From contig NZ_CP084622.1 of NCBI RefSeq assembly GCF_020422885.1, positions 2,127,001 to 2,191,000 of the forward strand: a DNA stretch of 64,000 nucleotides, written 5' to 3'. Of this stretch, positions 40,935-48,040 are shown piece by piece. Position numbers and translations under genes: made by a program. Position 1 is the stretch's first letter, and each line of letters begins with the position of its first letter. The notes beneath the pieces were generated by a model. That model saw only the letters and a list, made by a program, of their open reading frames with translations. It was not told the DNA's origin and made no database searches. Origin of the DNA: Mesobacillus sp. S13 (GTDB lineage Bacteria > Bacillota > Bacilli > Bacillales > Cytobacillaceae).

Positions 40935-41606
40935 CTATTTAAGTTTTTTAATCTCTAGAATTCTCCATTTTTCTTCCTTATCTAAATCGAACCCACTAGG
41001 CGAGGATTTATTTTCCTTCAATCCCGTTGCCTTGGTCATTATAAATTGATAAGCAGTATGTTCGTTTTGAACTGAATTAAAAATGAGAATAATTTTCCCC
41101 TTTTCCGTTCTAAATTCATTAAGGTTTCCTACTACGTTAGGTTTCCATTCAAATCCTAGCCCGTCAAAATTGAAAAAACAAGGGCAATTACCTTCAAAGT
41201 CAAGAGATGAGTAACTTACAGTACCAGTACCATCAAAGGCTATATAGTTATTTGCTTGAAAAAATGTTTTCGCTGCCTTATAGGAGTTAACTGTGCTAAT
41301 CGCATCATTTAAATCTTGGTATTGAATGAACGACGATTTTAATTCTTTAACTTCCTCTTCTAATTGAGAAATTTGCTCAACTAATTGTTTATTTTCGTTT
41401 TGCAACTGTTCCGTCTCGGTAGAACTCTTTTGATTTTGTTTCTCTAAGCGAGACGTTTTTTCTATTAGTGAATTTTTATCATTTTGAAGGTTATTTACCA
41501 ATCGAGATATGTCCAAATAGTCTAAAACGAATATCGTGGCAAGAACTAATAAGATGATAAAAGTGTAAGTTTTAAAACCTTTCTTCAATTTAATCCTCCA
41601 TTCCAA
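40935..41606 (-). CDS. membrane-anchored coiled-coil protein, unknown
   Basis: 223 residues. One membrane helix (TYTFIILLVLATIFVLDYL) near the N-terminus, then a heptad-rich coiled coil (about 40-92, NKQLVEQISQLEEEVKELK) and a C-terminal globular domain with CPCF. Likely a type II membrane protein with its domain outside. No family recognised. One of only two minus-strand genes of the array region between 37.6 and 45.8 kb. Confidence 0.65.
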   Translation of the reverse strand: MEWRIKLKKGFKTYTFIILLVLATIFVLDYLDISRLVNNLQNDKNSLIEKTSRLEKQNQKSSTETEQLQNENKQLVEQISQLEEEVKELKSSFIQYQDLNDAISTVNSYKAAKTFFQANNYIAFDGTGTVSYSSLDFEGNCPCFFNFDGLGFEWKPNVVGNLNEFRTEKGKIILIFNSVQNEHTAYQFIMTKATGLKENKSSPSGFDLDKEEKWRILEIKKLK

Positions 41607-41729
41607 TTCATTTCAAGTAATCATCAATCCGCATCTATCTATACGAAAGTAAAACTCAAAAGTTACAGAATATTAAAAATTAGTTTTTTAAAAAAACATT
41701 CCTAAAACAACAAACTTTACGAAAACAGC

Positions 41730-41822
41730 GTTTTTGAAAAGGACGTAAAGAGATTAGTTGCCACCACTCAAATGTGGACTGGGAATTATATTCTTGTTAA
41801 AATCCCAGGTAATTTTAAATGA
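41730..41822 (+). pseudogene. 3' remnant of the 38159-38540 gene
   Basis: Reads VFEKDVKRLVATTQMWTGNY and then ILVKIPGNFK before TGA, clearly homologous to the end of the frameshifted gene at 38159. The homology goes on through the terminator and into repeat R7. It has no start. It is followed, across R7, by a gene that is not its neighbour in the original locus. Confidence 0.75.
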
Positions 41823-41852
41823 TCTTGAGAGGTTTTTTAATAAACTATCGGT

Positions 41853-41886
41853 TGCGTTGATCCAGGGGAGGATTAACCGCTTTTTT
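41853..41886 (+). terminator. terminator leading into repeat R7
   Basis: GCGTTGATCC pairs imperfectly with GGATTAACCGC, followed by T6. Confidence 0.6.
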
Positions 41887-41932
41887 GTTGAATTCTTTAT
41901 TGAATAAACGAGGCAGGAATGTTCAATAAGGG
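41885..41932 (+). repeat. cassette repeat R7
   Basis: TTGTTGAATTCTTTATTGAA, TAAACGAGGCAGGAA, TGTTCAATAAGG. Near-identical to R5. Confidence 0.8.
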
Positions 41933-41962
41933 TTATGTATTTTTACAGGGAGAGAGTGTTTT

Positions 41963-42307
41963 ATGATAAAGATAATAGTCCCTATTTTAATTGTTTTTAT
42001 ATCGGTTGTTTATATCTACCAACAGAATCCTATGGTTACAGGAGAAGCTGTAGTCCACTCGGTTGAACTTATGCAAAAATCATCAAAAGAATGGGGAAGT
42101 TTCATTTCTCCGATGGATTTGAGTGAGTTAGAAGGATTAGGACCTGATAACGTTAACGCAACACTAAATATAAGGGAGGGGCTTTGGTATAGACTCTTAA
42201 ATAGGAAGCAATGGGAGGTCACAATAAAATTTAAAGGGAATGAACCAACAGTTGTTTTTGAAGCAACTACTGGTAAATTGCTTGACCTTTATGGACCTTT
42301 AAATTAA
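41963..42307 (+). CDS. membrane-anchored protein, copy 2 of the duplicated cassette
   Basis: 114 residues, nearly identical to the 40332 protein (for example SSKEWGSFISP here against PSEEWGSSISP there). Same signal anchor, same ribosome site, same spacing to flanking repeats. Both copies have intact frames and could both be expressed. Function unknown. Confidence 0.7.
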   Translation: MIKIIVPILIVFISVVYIYQQNPMVTGEAVVHSVELMQKSSKEWGSFISPMDLSELEGLGPDNVNATLNIREGLWYRLLNRKQWEVTIKFKGNEPTVVFEATTGKLLDLYGPLN

Positions 42308-42314
42308 ATACTCG

Positions 42315-42351
42315 CTTGTTCAACTAAAGGGGCAGTTATGTTGAAGAAGAG
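42315..42351 (+). repeat. cassette repeat R8
   Basis: CTTGTTCAACTAAAGGGGCAG, TTATGTTGAAGAAGAG. Right arm partly diverged. Gene starts 20 bases later. Confidence 0.7.
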
Positions 42352-42370
42352 TATTGTAGAGGAATGAAAA

Positions 42371-42565
42371 TTGGATAAACAAAGAACTTTTTTTTATGGG
42401 TTTATTGTTGGTTTTGTATTACTGATTTTACCTATACCTCATTTTTTCTTTTGGCAAGACGTTACGGATAATGTAGAAGTAATTTTTCGATATAGTGGTT
42501 TTGTTTTGATGGTAGTTTGCGGAATTCCTTTGATTTTTGATGTCTTTCGGAATTTTTTAAAATGA
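42371..42565 (+). CDS. 64-residue two-helix membrane protein
   Basis: TTG 42371 preceded by GAGGAATG. Two hydrophobic helices (FFYGFIVGFVLLILPIPHFFF and FVLMVVCGIPLIFDVF). Basic N-terminus, so both ends are probably cytoplasmic. No family recognised. Confidence 0.55.
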   Translation: MDKQRTFFYGFIVGFVLLILPIPHFFFWQDVTDNVEVIFRYSGFVLMVVCGIPLIFDVFRNFLK

Positions 42566-42603
42566 ATTTTCACTAACTGGTGCCATAGCTCCAGATCGAG
42601 CTG

Positions 42604-42640
42604 CTTGTTCGACTAAAGAAGCAGTTTAGTGCAACAAGAA
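42604..42640 (+). repeat. cassette repeat R9
   Basis: CTTGTTCGACTAAA (left) and TTTAGTGCAACAAG (right) around GAAGCAG; arms pair except for a CG/GC swap. Confidence 0.75.
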
Positions 42641-42683
42641 CTATTGTATTTTTATGGTAAACTTTAAATAAGAGGAGGTACTG

Positions 42684-43115
42684 ATGAAAAGAACTTTATT
42701 GTTTTTTATATTATTTATTCTTACTATTACATCCTCCGTTCAAGCATTAAGTTGGGCATATCCTTTTGTCGTTTGGAATGGGAACGTTTATGAAGTAAAA
42801 GAAGAAAAGGTTTTAGCTAATGAAATTGGAGAGAAGATTGGAGAAGTAAAAACAAAACCTAATGATATGACTGGAGATTACTACGGAAATGCTTCAAATG
42901 CTTATCCTAAAGGTACGAAGTATTTTGAAATAAATAATATATCAACTAAGAATGCAATAGCTGTTGAAGTAGGAGACAACAAGTGGCAAAAAGCTGTTTA
43001 TGTCCAGCAGGCACCTTTTCATTGGATGGATATACTCACAAAAATTCTACCTACCCTTCTTTTAATAGCAATCGTCATTATCATTTTAATACGCGTTAAA
43101 AAACGAAAAAAGTAA
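42684..43115 (+). CDS. exported protein with C-terminal membrane anchor
   Basis: 143 residues with AGAGGAGG site. Signal peptide (KRTLLFFILFILTITSSVQA), an outer domain of about 95 residues (YPFVVWNGNVYEVKEEKVLANEIGEKIGEV) and a C-terminal helix followed by RVKKRKK, a stop-transfer end. Topology is type I. The outer domain resembles small SH3-like strands but no family is certain. Confidence 0.65.
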   Translation: MKRTLLFFILFILTITSSVQALSWAYPFVVWNGNVYEVKEEKVLANEIGEKIGEVKTKPNDMTGDYYGNASNAYPKGTKYFEINNISTKNAIAVEVGDNKWQKAVYVQQAPFHWMDILTKILPTLLLIAIVIIILIRVKKRKK

Positions 43116-43148
43116 AGATATAATTAGAGTTTTTTCATTAACGGGTAG

Positions 43149-43178
43149 CTCTAATTCAAGATGGATTAGAGTTTCTTT
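43149..43178 (+). terminator. terminator leading into repeat R10
   Basis: CTCTAAT / ATTAGAG stem with a nine-base loop followed by TTTCTTTT. Confidence 0.65.
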
Positions 43179-43213
43179 TATTGAACTATAGAAGCAGGAT
43201 TGTTGAATAAGAA
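43175..43213 (+). repeat. cassette repeat R10
   Basis: CTTTTATTGAACTATAGAAG, CAGGAT, TGTTGAATAAG. Gene starts 80 bases later. Confidence 0.7.
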
Positions 43214-43292
43214 ATATTTTCTGAATAGTGGAATTAATAAAGTTTTAAGTGTAAAATTACACTTATTGGTTGATGTTTTTGGGGGAGTTAAT

Positions 43293-43658
43293 TTGTTAAA
43301 AGATAAAAAAAGTTTTTTCCTTGGGTTCTTCGTATACCTCGTTTTATCCTTATTACTGAATGTATTGTTTGTGTTTTTATTTAGCAAGCAGGCAGAACAC
43401 TTAGCAGTAGATCTGTAGCATTTGATCCCTTCTCTAATGTTCAACGAATTGGTAGAATCGATTTCTCCATCGTTTCCTGACATACTATTCCTTATTCCCA
43501 TTGCTTTAACAGATGGTATAATCGGTGGAGTTATAGGATTAATATTGGGTGGGTTTATCAGGGATAAATCTAAGGGGATTTTATACATATCACTAATGGT
43601 ATCTTTTGCTATTTTTGAGTTTGTGGTTGTGAACTTCATTCCCATATTTACTTCTTAA
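43293..43658 (+). pseudogene. membrane protein gene interrupted by an in-frame amber codon
   Basis: From TTG 43293 (after GGGGGAG) the frame encodes a hydrophobic helix and ends at TAG 43416-43418 after 41 residues. The same frame continues without another stop to 43658, adding two more helices (ILFLIPIALTDGIIGGVIGLILGGFI and ILYISLMVSFAIFEFVVV). A single nonsense change is the simplest reading. The TAG is followed by CATTTG, so read-through is conceivable. The whole protein would be about 120 residues. Confidence 0.6.
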
Positions 43659-43683
43659 AAATACTGTTCTTCTAAATCGAAGA

Positions 43684-43717
43684 AAGTGTTAATCTTGGCT
43701 GGATTAACACTTTTTTA
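43684..43717 (+). terminator. terminator leading into repeat R11
   Basis: Eleven-bp stem AAGTGTTAATC / GATTAACACTT followed by T-rich TTTTAAC. Confidence 0.8.
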
Positions 43718-43723
43718 ACTGAG

Positions 43724-43763
43724 TTTTTTATTAAGCTAACGGTGCAGAATACTTCAATAAAGG
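43724..43763 (+). repeat. cassette repeat R11
   Basis: TTTTTTATTAAGCTAACGG, TGCAGAATA, CTTCAATAAAGG. Gene starts 54 bases later after an AAGGAGG site. Confidence 0.7.
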
Positions 43764-43816
43764 ATTATTAATATTCTTTTATGAATTGATTTACAAAGTA
43801 AATTAAGGAGGTTTTT

Positions 43817-44233
43817 ATGGATAATCTATTTAGAGAATTTCTTGATACTTATTTAGATGCTTGGCGTTCTTCCTCTTTACCTCAGTTAAAAAATTTTATA
43901 TCAAGAGATTATAAAGCCAGAGAGATTACAAATGGAGATATAATTGATTTTGGATTTGAAGAATCGATCCAAGGGTGGGAACAAGGATTCAATTTTGCTA
44001 AAGAAAATAGTGCAGAGTGGGAACTCAATGAGATTACTAATATTCCATTGAGAGCTGATGAAATATTAGTAATTATATCTGCAACTATGTCTTTACAAGG
44101 GAAGAGTTTAGATACTGCACACTTATTTTTCCAAACTTTTAAAAAAGATTCTTACGGTGGTTGGAAACTAATAAGAAGTTATATTGAAGCGGGAATCCCA
44201 TTGGGTAATATAAAGAGATTGCAATTGAACTAA
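43817..44233 (+). CDS. NTF2-like (SnoaL/DUF4440-type) protein
   Basis: 138 residues. A helical N-terminus (FREFLDTYLDAWRSSSLPQLKNFISRDYKARE) is followed by the curved sheet pattern of NTF2-like folds (EWELNEITNIPLRADEILVIISATMSLQGKSLDTAHLFFQTFKK). Such proteins are small enzymes or binding proteins; no catalytic residues can be assigned. Strong ribosome site. Confidence 0.65.
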   Translation: MDNLFREFLDTYLDAWRSSSLPQLKNFISRDYKAREITNGDIIDFGFEESIQGWEQGFNFAKENSAEWELNEITNIPLRADEILVIISATMSLQGKSLDTAHLFFQTFKKDSYGGWKLIRSYIEAGIPLGNIKRLQLN

Positions 44234-44325
44234 TGGGACCATTGCTCCACATTTGTTTTGCCAAACAAGGTGGTATTTTCGTTATTCCACTAAAGTTGGA
44301 GTTTAGCAATATAATACAGCTAATT

Positions 44326-44361
44326 AGGGCTCCCTTTCAGTAGAAAAGGGGGCCTATTTTT
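44326..44361 (+). terminator. terminator between convergent genes
   Basis: AGG-CTCCCTTTC pairs with GAAAAGGGGGCCT, followed by ATTTTTT. Confidence 0.7.
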
Positions 44362-44831
44362 TATGCGTACTGCCTAACAATTAGATCAGAAGAAATCGGT
44401 TTAAGTTCCAATTCCCGTGACCAAATTGATAATTGTCCAATGTGATGAACTTCATGAGTGATGAGGTGACGGATTATCTTGCCATAAGTAAAAGTGAAAG
44501 ATGTACCACCCTTACCATCTCTATGTATTTTTTTGTTTTCATAGTCATTAGGCAAATTACGAAGGAATGTTTCTGTTATTGTTTTTGTAAATATAGAGTA
44601 CCTTATAACCTCGTCCAAATTAGAAATGGAGTTCTTTTCAGGATAGTCATGAGGTTCTTCAAGCATGTAATTAATCCATAAAAGTTCACAGTCGATAACA
44701 TGAATAAGGTTTTTTAAGATACTTCCCATACCGCCAATTCTTTCAGCCTGTAACTCTTCTAAGGAAAGAGACTTACACCAATTAAACCAGTCCTCTCTTA
44801 CCTGCCAATTATATAAAAACATATCTAACAA
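44361..44831 (-). CDS. DinB family protein
   Basis: 156 residues, four-helix bundle of the DinB/YfiT superfamily. Likely metal-binding His residues are in LKNLIHVIDCE (helix 2) and LITHEVHHIGQL (helix 4), the usual three-His arrangement. Relatives include bacillithiol S-transferases, but many DinB proteins are uncharacterised. RBS on the minus strand is AGGAGGGG. Confidence 0.88.
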   Translation of the reverse strand: MLDMFLYNWQVREDWFNWCKSLSLEELQAERIGGMGSILKNLIHVIDCELLWINYMLEEPHDYPEKNSISNLDEVIRYSIFTKTITETFLRNLPNDYENKKIHRDGKGGTSFTFTYGKIIRHLITHEVHHIGQLSIWSRELELKPISSDLIVRQYA

Positions 44832-44943
44832 AATTATCCCCTCCTAAAAGATTATATTAATTATTTTAACAATAAACTTTATTCATTTGGTACAATTTGT
44901 TAAAAGGTGCTATATTTCTTGAAAGAAAAAAGGGGATTCTATA

Positions 44944-45717
44944 ATGAGTTATAAAATCGCATTTTTTGATGTTGATGGAACTATAACAAACCATGAAGAT
45001 GGCAGCATACCATACTCGACTATTGAAGCTATAAAAGCTTTGAAAAACAAAGGAATCAAGGTTGTTGCTGCAACAGGAAGACCATTATCAATGTGTAAGG
45101 ACTTACAGGAATTAGGCATTGAAACCTTCATAACAGCAAATGGAGGATACGTTAAACACAGCCAATCAGTAATTTATAAAGTACCAATGAATAAAAAGGT
45201 CATTCAAGAAGTCATGGAATTCGCTCAGTTAGAGAATAACGCTCTATCTTTTTATACTGAAGAATTTAGTATGAATGGTGTAACCCAAAATGAAATTTTA
45301 ACAGCCTTAAAGGAAACTTTGTCACTCGATAATTATCCTGTTACTAATGGTTCAATCCATGAACAAGAGGTATTTTTAATGTGTCTTTTTGCAAATAACG
45401 AAACAGTTGAGAAGTACATACAAAAGTTTCCTCATCTAACATTTAAAAGATGGCATCCATATGTGTTGAATGTTTTACAGGAGGATGTATCAAAGTCTCT
45501 GGCTATACTGAAAACTCTAGAATTCTTTGGGATTGATAAGGCGGAGGCAATTGCTTTCGGTGATGGGGAAAATGATATTGATATGGTGGAACTAGTTGGG
45601 CTTGGTATAGCAATGGGTAATGGAAATGAAAAGTTGAAAAACGTAGCAGATTTTATTACGAAAAAGTCTAATGAAGATGGTATTGATTATGCCTTAAAAA
45701 AGTACGGAATAATTTGA
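44944..45717 (+). CDS. Cof-type HAD-IIB phosphatase
   Basis: 257 residues. Motif I is FFDVDGTI, motif II ATGRP, motif III Lys near KSLAIL, motif IV FGDGENDIDM. The C2 cap domain lies between about 80 and 180. These enzymes dephosphorylate sugar phosphates and cofactors such as FMN or PLP; this one's substrate is unknown. It is the last plus-strand gene of the array region. Confidence 0.92.
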   Translation: MSYKIAFFDVDGTITNHEDGSIPYSTIEAIKALKNKGIKVVAATGRPLSMCKDLQELGIETFITANGGYVKHSQSVIYKVPMNKKVIQEVMEFAQLENNALSFYTEEFSMNGVTQNEILTALKETLSLDNYPVTNGSIHEQEVFLMCLFANNETVEKYIQKFPHLTFKRWHPYVLNVLQEDVSKSLAILKTLEFFGIDKAEAIAFGDGENDIDMVELVGLGIAMGNGNEKLKNVADFITKKSNEDGIDYALKKYGII

Positions 45718-45762
45718 GATGACTAGTTGGTTTAGTGTGTGGTTATAAAAATAAGTTAGTCG

Positions 45763-45855
45763 TCTTGTTGAACAAACGGACCAGCATTCCTGTAATACCA
45801 GTACAACTTTGTGAAGAAATGTACTTAAACAAACGGGTGCTTATCTTCAACAACG
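45763..45855 (+). repeat. two degenerate cassette repeats (R12a, R12b)
   Basis: R12a at 45763-45795 reads CTTGTTGAACAAACGGACC, AGCATTCCTG. R12b at 45820-45855 reads ACTTAAACAAACGGGTGC, TTATCTTCAACAACG. No gene separates them. The remainder of the 45718-46104 gap holds the terminator at 45870 and nothing else I can identify. Confidence 0.55.
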
Positions 45856-45869
45856 TGCTATTATAAAGA

Positions 45870-45900
45870 AAGCTCAGAGCTTAATGGCTCCGAGCTTTTA
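45870..45900 (+). terminator. terminator after the cassette region
   Basis: AAGCTCAGAGC / GCTCCGAGCTT stem followed by TTTA. Confidence 0.65.
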
Positions 45901-46104
45901 CGTACTAATTTTACTGCTGAAGTGCCTGCCAAATTAGACTGCGAGTTACACTGCGAAAAGCACTGCTAATTCAAATTTTTGTACTTCAAAACCGAACCCG
46001 TTAATAATGCCGGCTATTATATAGTAAATTTCAGATGTCTACATGGTTCTATGAGTCTGCAAAACTAACTTCATAACTTTGGCAGTTTTATTAAACCTGT
46101 TTAA

Positions 46105-46546
46105 TTACCAGTAATTTTTCATAATCTCTTTTGACCAACGAGGCTACTGGACCTTTTCCCTCGGTAAAAATTCAACCATTGTGGGTTTGATATCTTGGAC
46201 AGGTGTTCCGTCTAAGGCATCCAACCTCTTTACATATAGCCTTTTGTCTTTCACTTTAACGATTTTAGCCATTGTTACTCCGATTTTGGTTGGTCTATAT
46301 TTTCCTCTTGGTGAAAAATTACCGACGAGCGGGAATTCTGGATTATTTCTAGGGTGTCTTGCTTTAACTTACTTTATAGAAATAAAAGACCACTTCAACG
46401 TGAGAGAATTGATCCAATTCCGTAGAAGCCTAAGCGTCGATTTCATCTGGCAATTCAATGAAACTATGGACGGATTCCCAGTTATCGTCTTGGATTTCTT
46501 TTCGTTCGTTTTCAAAAAATCCCAATGGTTTTATTTCAGACCCCAT
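46105..46546 (-). pseudogene. trmO/tsaA-like tRNA methyltransferase relic
   Basis: Read on the minus strand from ATG 46546, after a GGAGATG site, the sequence gives MGSEIKPLGFFENERKEIQD, then stops and a frame change, then FPLVGNFSPRGKYRPTKIGV and LDALDGTPVQDIKP, and ends EIMKNYW before a stop at 46105. These are the TsaA/TrmO motifs (PRGKYRPTKIG, LDALDGTP, DIKP). At least three internal stops and one frameshift make it non-functional. A 130-residue reading on the plus strand at 46181-46573 is its shadow. Confidence 0.8.
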
Positions 46547-46622
46547 CTTAACATCTCCAATCCATTGATTTGATTTTTCCACTCGCTTAGATTTTCTTTA
46601 AAATTAATAAATAACACATTTA

Positions 46623-46714
46623 TTGTGACAGCTTTGATGGAGTAAGGACCAAAGCTGTCAAGAAAAGCGTGATATTGTGACAGGTTTGAAGGTTCAGAGG
46701 GCAAAGCTGTCAAG
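46623..46714. repeat. two tandem TGACAGCTTTG hairpins
   Basis: Copy 1: TGACAGCTTTG (46626-46636) with CAAAGCTGTCA (46650-46660). Copy 2: TGACAGGTTTG (46678-46688) with CAAAGCTGTCA (46702-46712). Period 52 bases. Non-coding, before the GNAT gene. Confidence 0.8.
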
Positions 46715-46803
46715 ACCCCCCATTTTCTGACAACATCCCTTTAACCTGGATTATTATGCTAAAATTAATCATCCAAAACAATCGACTGAGGGGATTGATA
46801 TAC

Positions 46804-47586
46804 ATGTTAGATCAAATACTTGAGCTGGAATTTGCTTATTTGGCTACGTTTACGACACGCCATGACAGGGAGTGGGGAATTCTCTTTTTAAATCCAGATC
46901 AGCCTGCATATTATGATGCGAATCATGCCCATGTTCATAAGCTGGTTGAAAGTCCGGATAAAGTTGTCGAAGAAGTCTTGTCTTTTTACAAAAAAGTAAA
47001 CATCATTCCACGGTTTTACATTCACAATCCGGCTGAACAACCTGCACTGCTCAGTGAGTTAAAATCAAGAGGGTTTGGATATGAGGAATTAACGGGACCT
47101 GTACAATTATGGAATCAAAAAGTGGTGAAGCTGGATAAGAATGAGGGAATTTCAATTGAAGAAGTTACCGAAGCTAACTTTCAGGAAGCACTGGAAATCG
47201 AATGCAGCATTGAAGAGATTGGCGGCCGTGCCGTACGAGAAAAAGCTTTAAAGGAAGAGTTTAGTCATCCCGCTTACCAGCACTTCTTGTTAAGGTTCAA
47301 TGGAGTTGCCTGTTCCACTGCCTGTATCTTCGCACAAGGCAGCCAAGCTCGTATGGAAAGTGTCGCAACACTAGAGGAATATCGAGGTAAAGGGTTAATA
47401 GGACATATCATTCAACATATTCAGCAAGAAGTGCAAAAACAGGGTTTTGAAAATCTATGGGTATTCCCTATCAACGAAAGGGTTGAAAAGGTATATAGCC
47501 GTTACGGTTTTGATACGATCATGAAACTTACGACAGGTCACGCCTTTTTAGGGGGAAAAAGCATTACCGAAATTCAAAATAGGTAA
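46804..47586 (+). CDS. GNAT family N-acetyltransferase
   Basis: 260 residues from ATG 46804 after GAGGGGATT; the upstream extension from 46756 is unlikely. The C-terminal half (about 118-255) is a GNAT domain: SVATLEEYRGKGLIGHIIQHI is the acetyl-CoA loop (RxxGxG/L) and VEKVYSRYGFDTI the last strand. The N-terminal half may be a degenerate second GNAT-like domain. Acceptor unknown. Confidence 0.88.
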   Translation: MLDQILELEFAYLATFTTRHDREWGILFLNPDQPAYYDANHAHVHKLVESPDKVVEEVLSFYKKVNIIPRFYIHNPAEQPALLSELKSRGFGYEELTGPVQLWNQKVVKLDKNEGISIEEVTEANFQEALEIECSIEEIGGRAVREKALKEEFSHPAYQHFLLRFNGVACSTACIFAQGSQARMESVATLEEYRGKGLIGHIIQHIQQEVQKQGFENLWVFPINERVEKVYSRYGFDTIMKLTTGHAFLGGKSITEIQNR

Positions 47587-47595
47587 CTTTCAAAC

Positions 47596-47626
47596 AAAAA
47601 GAAATGACCTGGGTCATTTCTTTTTG
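47596..47626. terminator. bidirectional terminator
   Basis: AAAAAGAAATGACC / GGTCATTTCTTTTT stem between convergent genes. Confidence 0.88.
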
Positions 47627-47641
47627 TTTTCAGTCTCAATC

Positions 47642-48037
47642 TTATTTTCCTGTCTTTTCAATGAAAAATGTAACAACCACAAACAAGATAAACGCGACCA
47701 GTAACAGCGATCCTCCGACGATGAACAAGACCATCACGAATGTATCATCCAGGTTGAATGGGTTGAGGTTGTACATCCACATGCCAATCGTGAGTCCGAG
47801 AGAACCAAGCATGCCGGTGATAGAATGAATGGCTACAAGTTTCTTATACTTAATTTGATAGTTTTTGTAAAAGATTCCCCAGGCGAATACGGATAACCAG
47901 CCGACCAAGAGGATGTGGGCATGGATCGGGCGCATGGCATAGTCGCCGCCACCCGCCATGTGTGAGCCCATGAATGTTCCGATCAATCCAAAGATCGCCG
48001 CAAATCGTATTAGTCGAATACTCCAAGTTTGTTCCAT
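47642..48037 (-). CDS. small heme-copper-oxidase-like membrane protein
   Basis: 131 residues, four membrane helices. GSHMAGGGDYAMRPIHAHILLVGWLSVFAWGIFYK and AIHSITGMLGSLGLTIG resemble the His-bearing helices of cbb3-type oxidase subunit I or NorB, but the chain is far too short to be a complete oxidase. His residues could bind heme. It starts three bases after the histidine kinase stop, so it belongs to the exporter/two-component operon. Function unknown. Confidence 0.7.
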   Translation of the reverse strand: MEQTWSIRLIRFAAIFGLIGTFMGSHMAGGGDYAMRPIHAHILLVGWLSVFAWGIFYKNYQIKYKKLVAIHSITGMLGSLGLTIGMWMYNLNPFNLDDTFVMVLFIVGGSLLLVAFILFVVVTFFIEKTGK

Positions 48038-48040
48038 TTT

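Noticed and set aside
36384..45855. Classical integron
   Set aside because: No integron integrase, attI or canonical attC core (RYYYAAC/GTTRRRY) was found; the resemblance is one of layout only.
46181..46573. 130-residue plus-strand reading
   Set aside because: It is the antisense of a recognisable trmO/tsaA relic, has no ribosome site and no family features.
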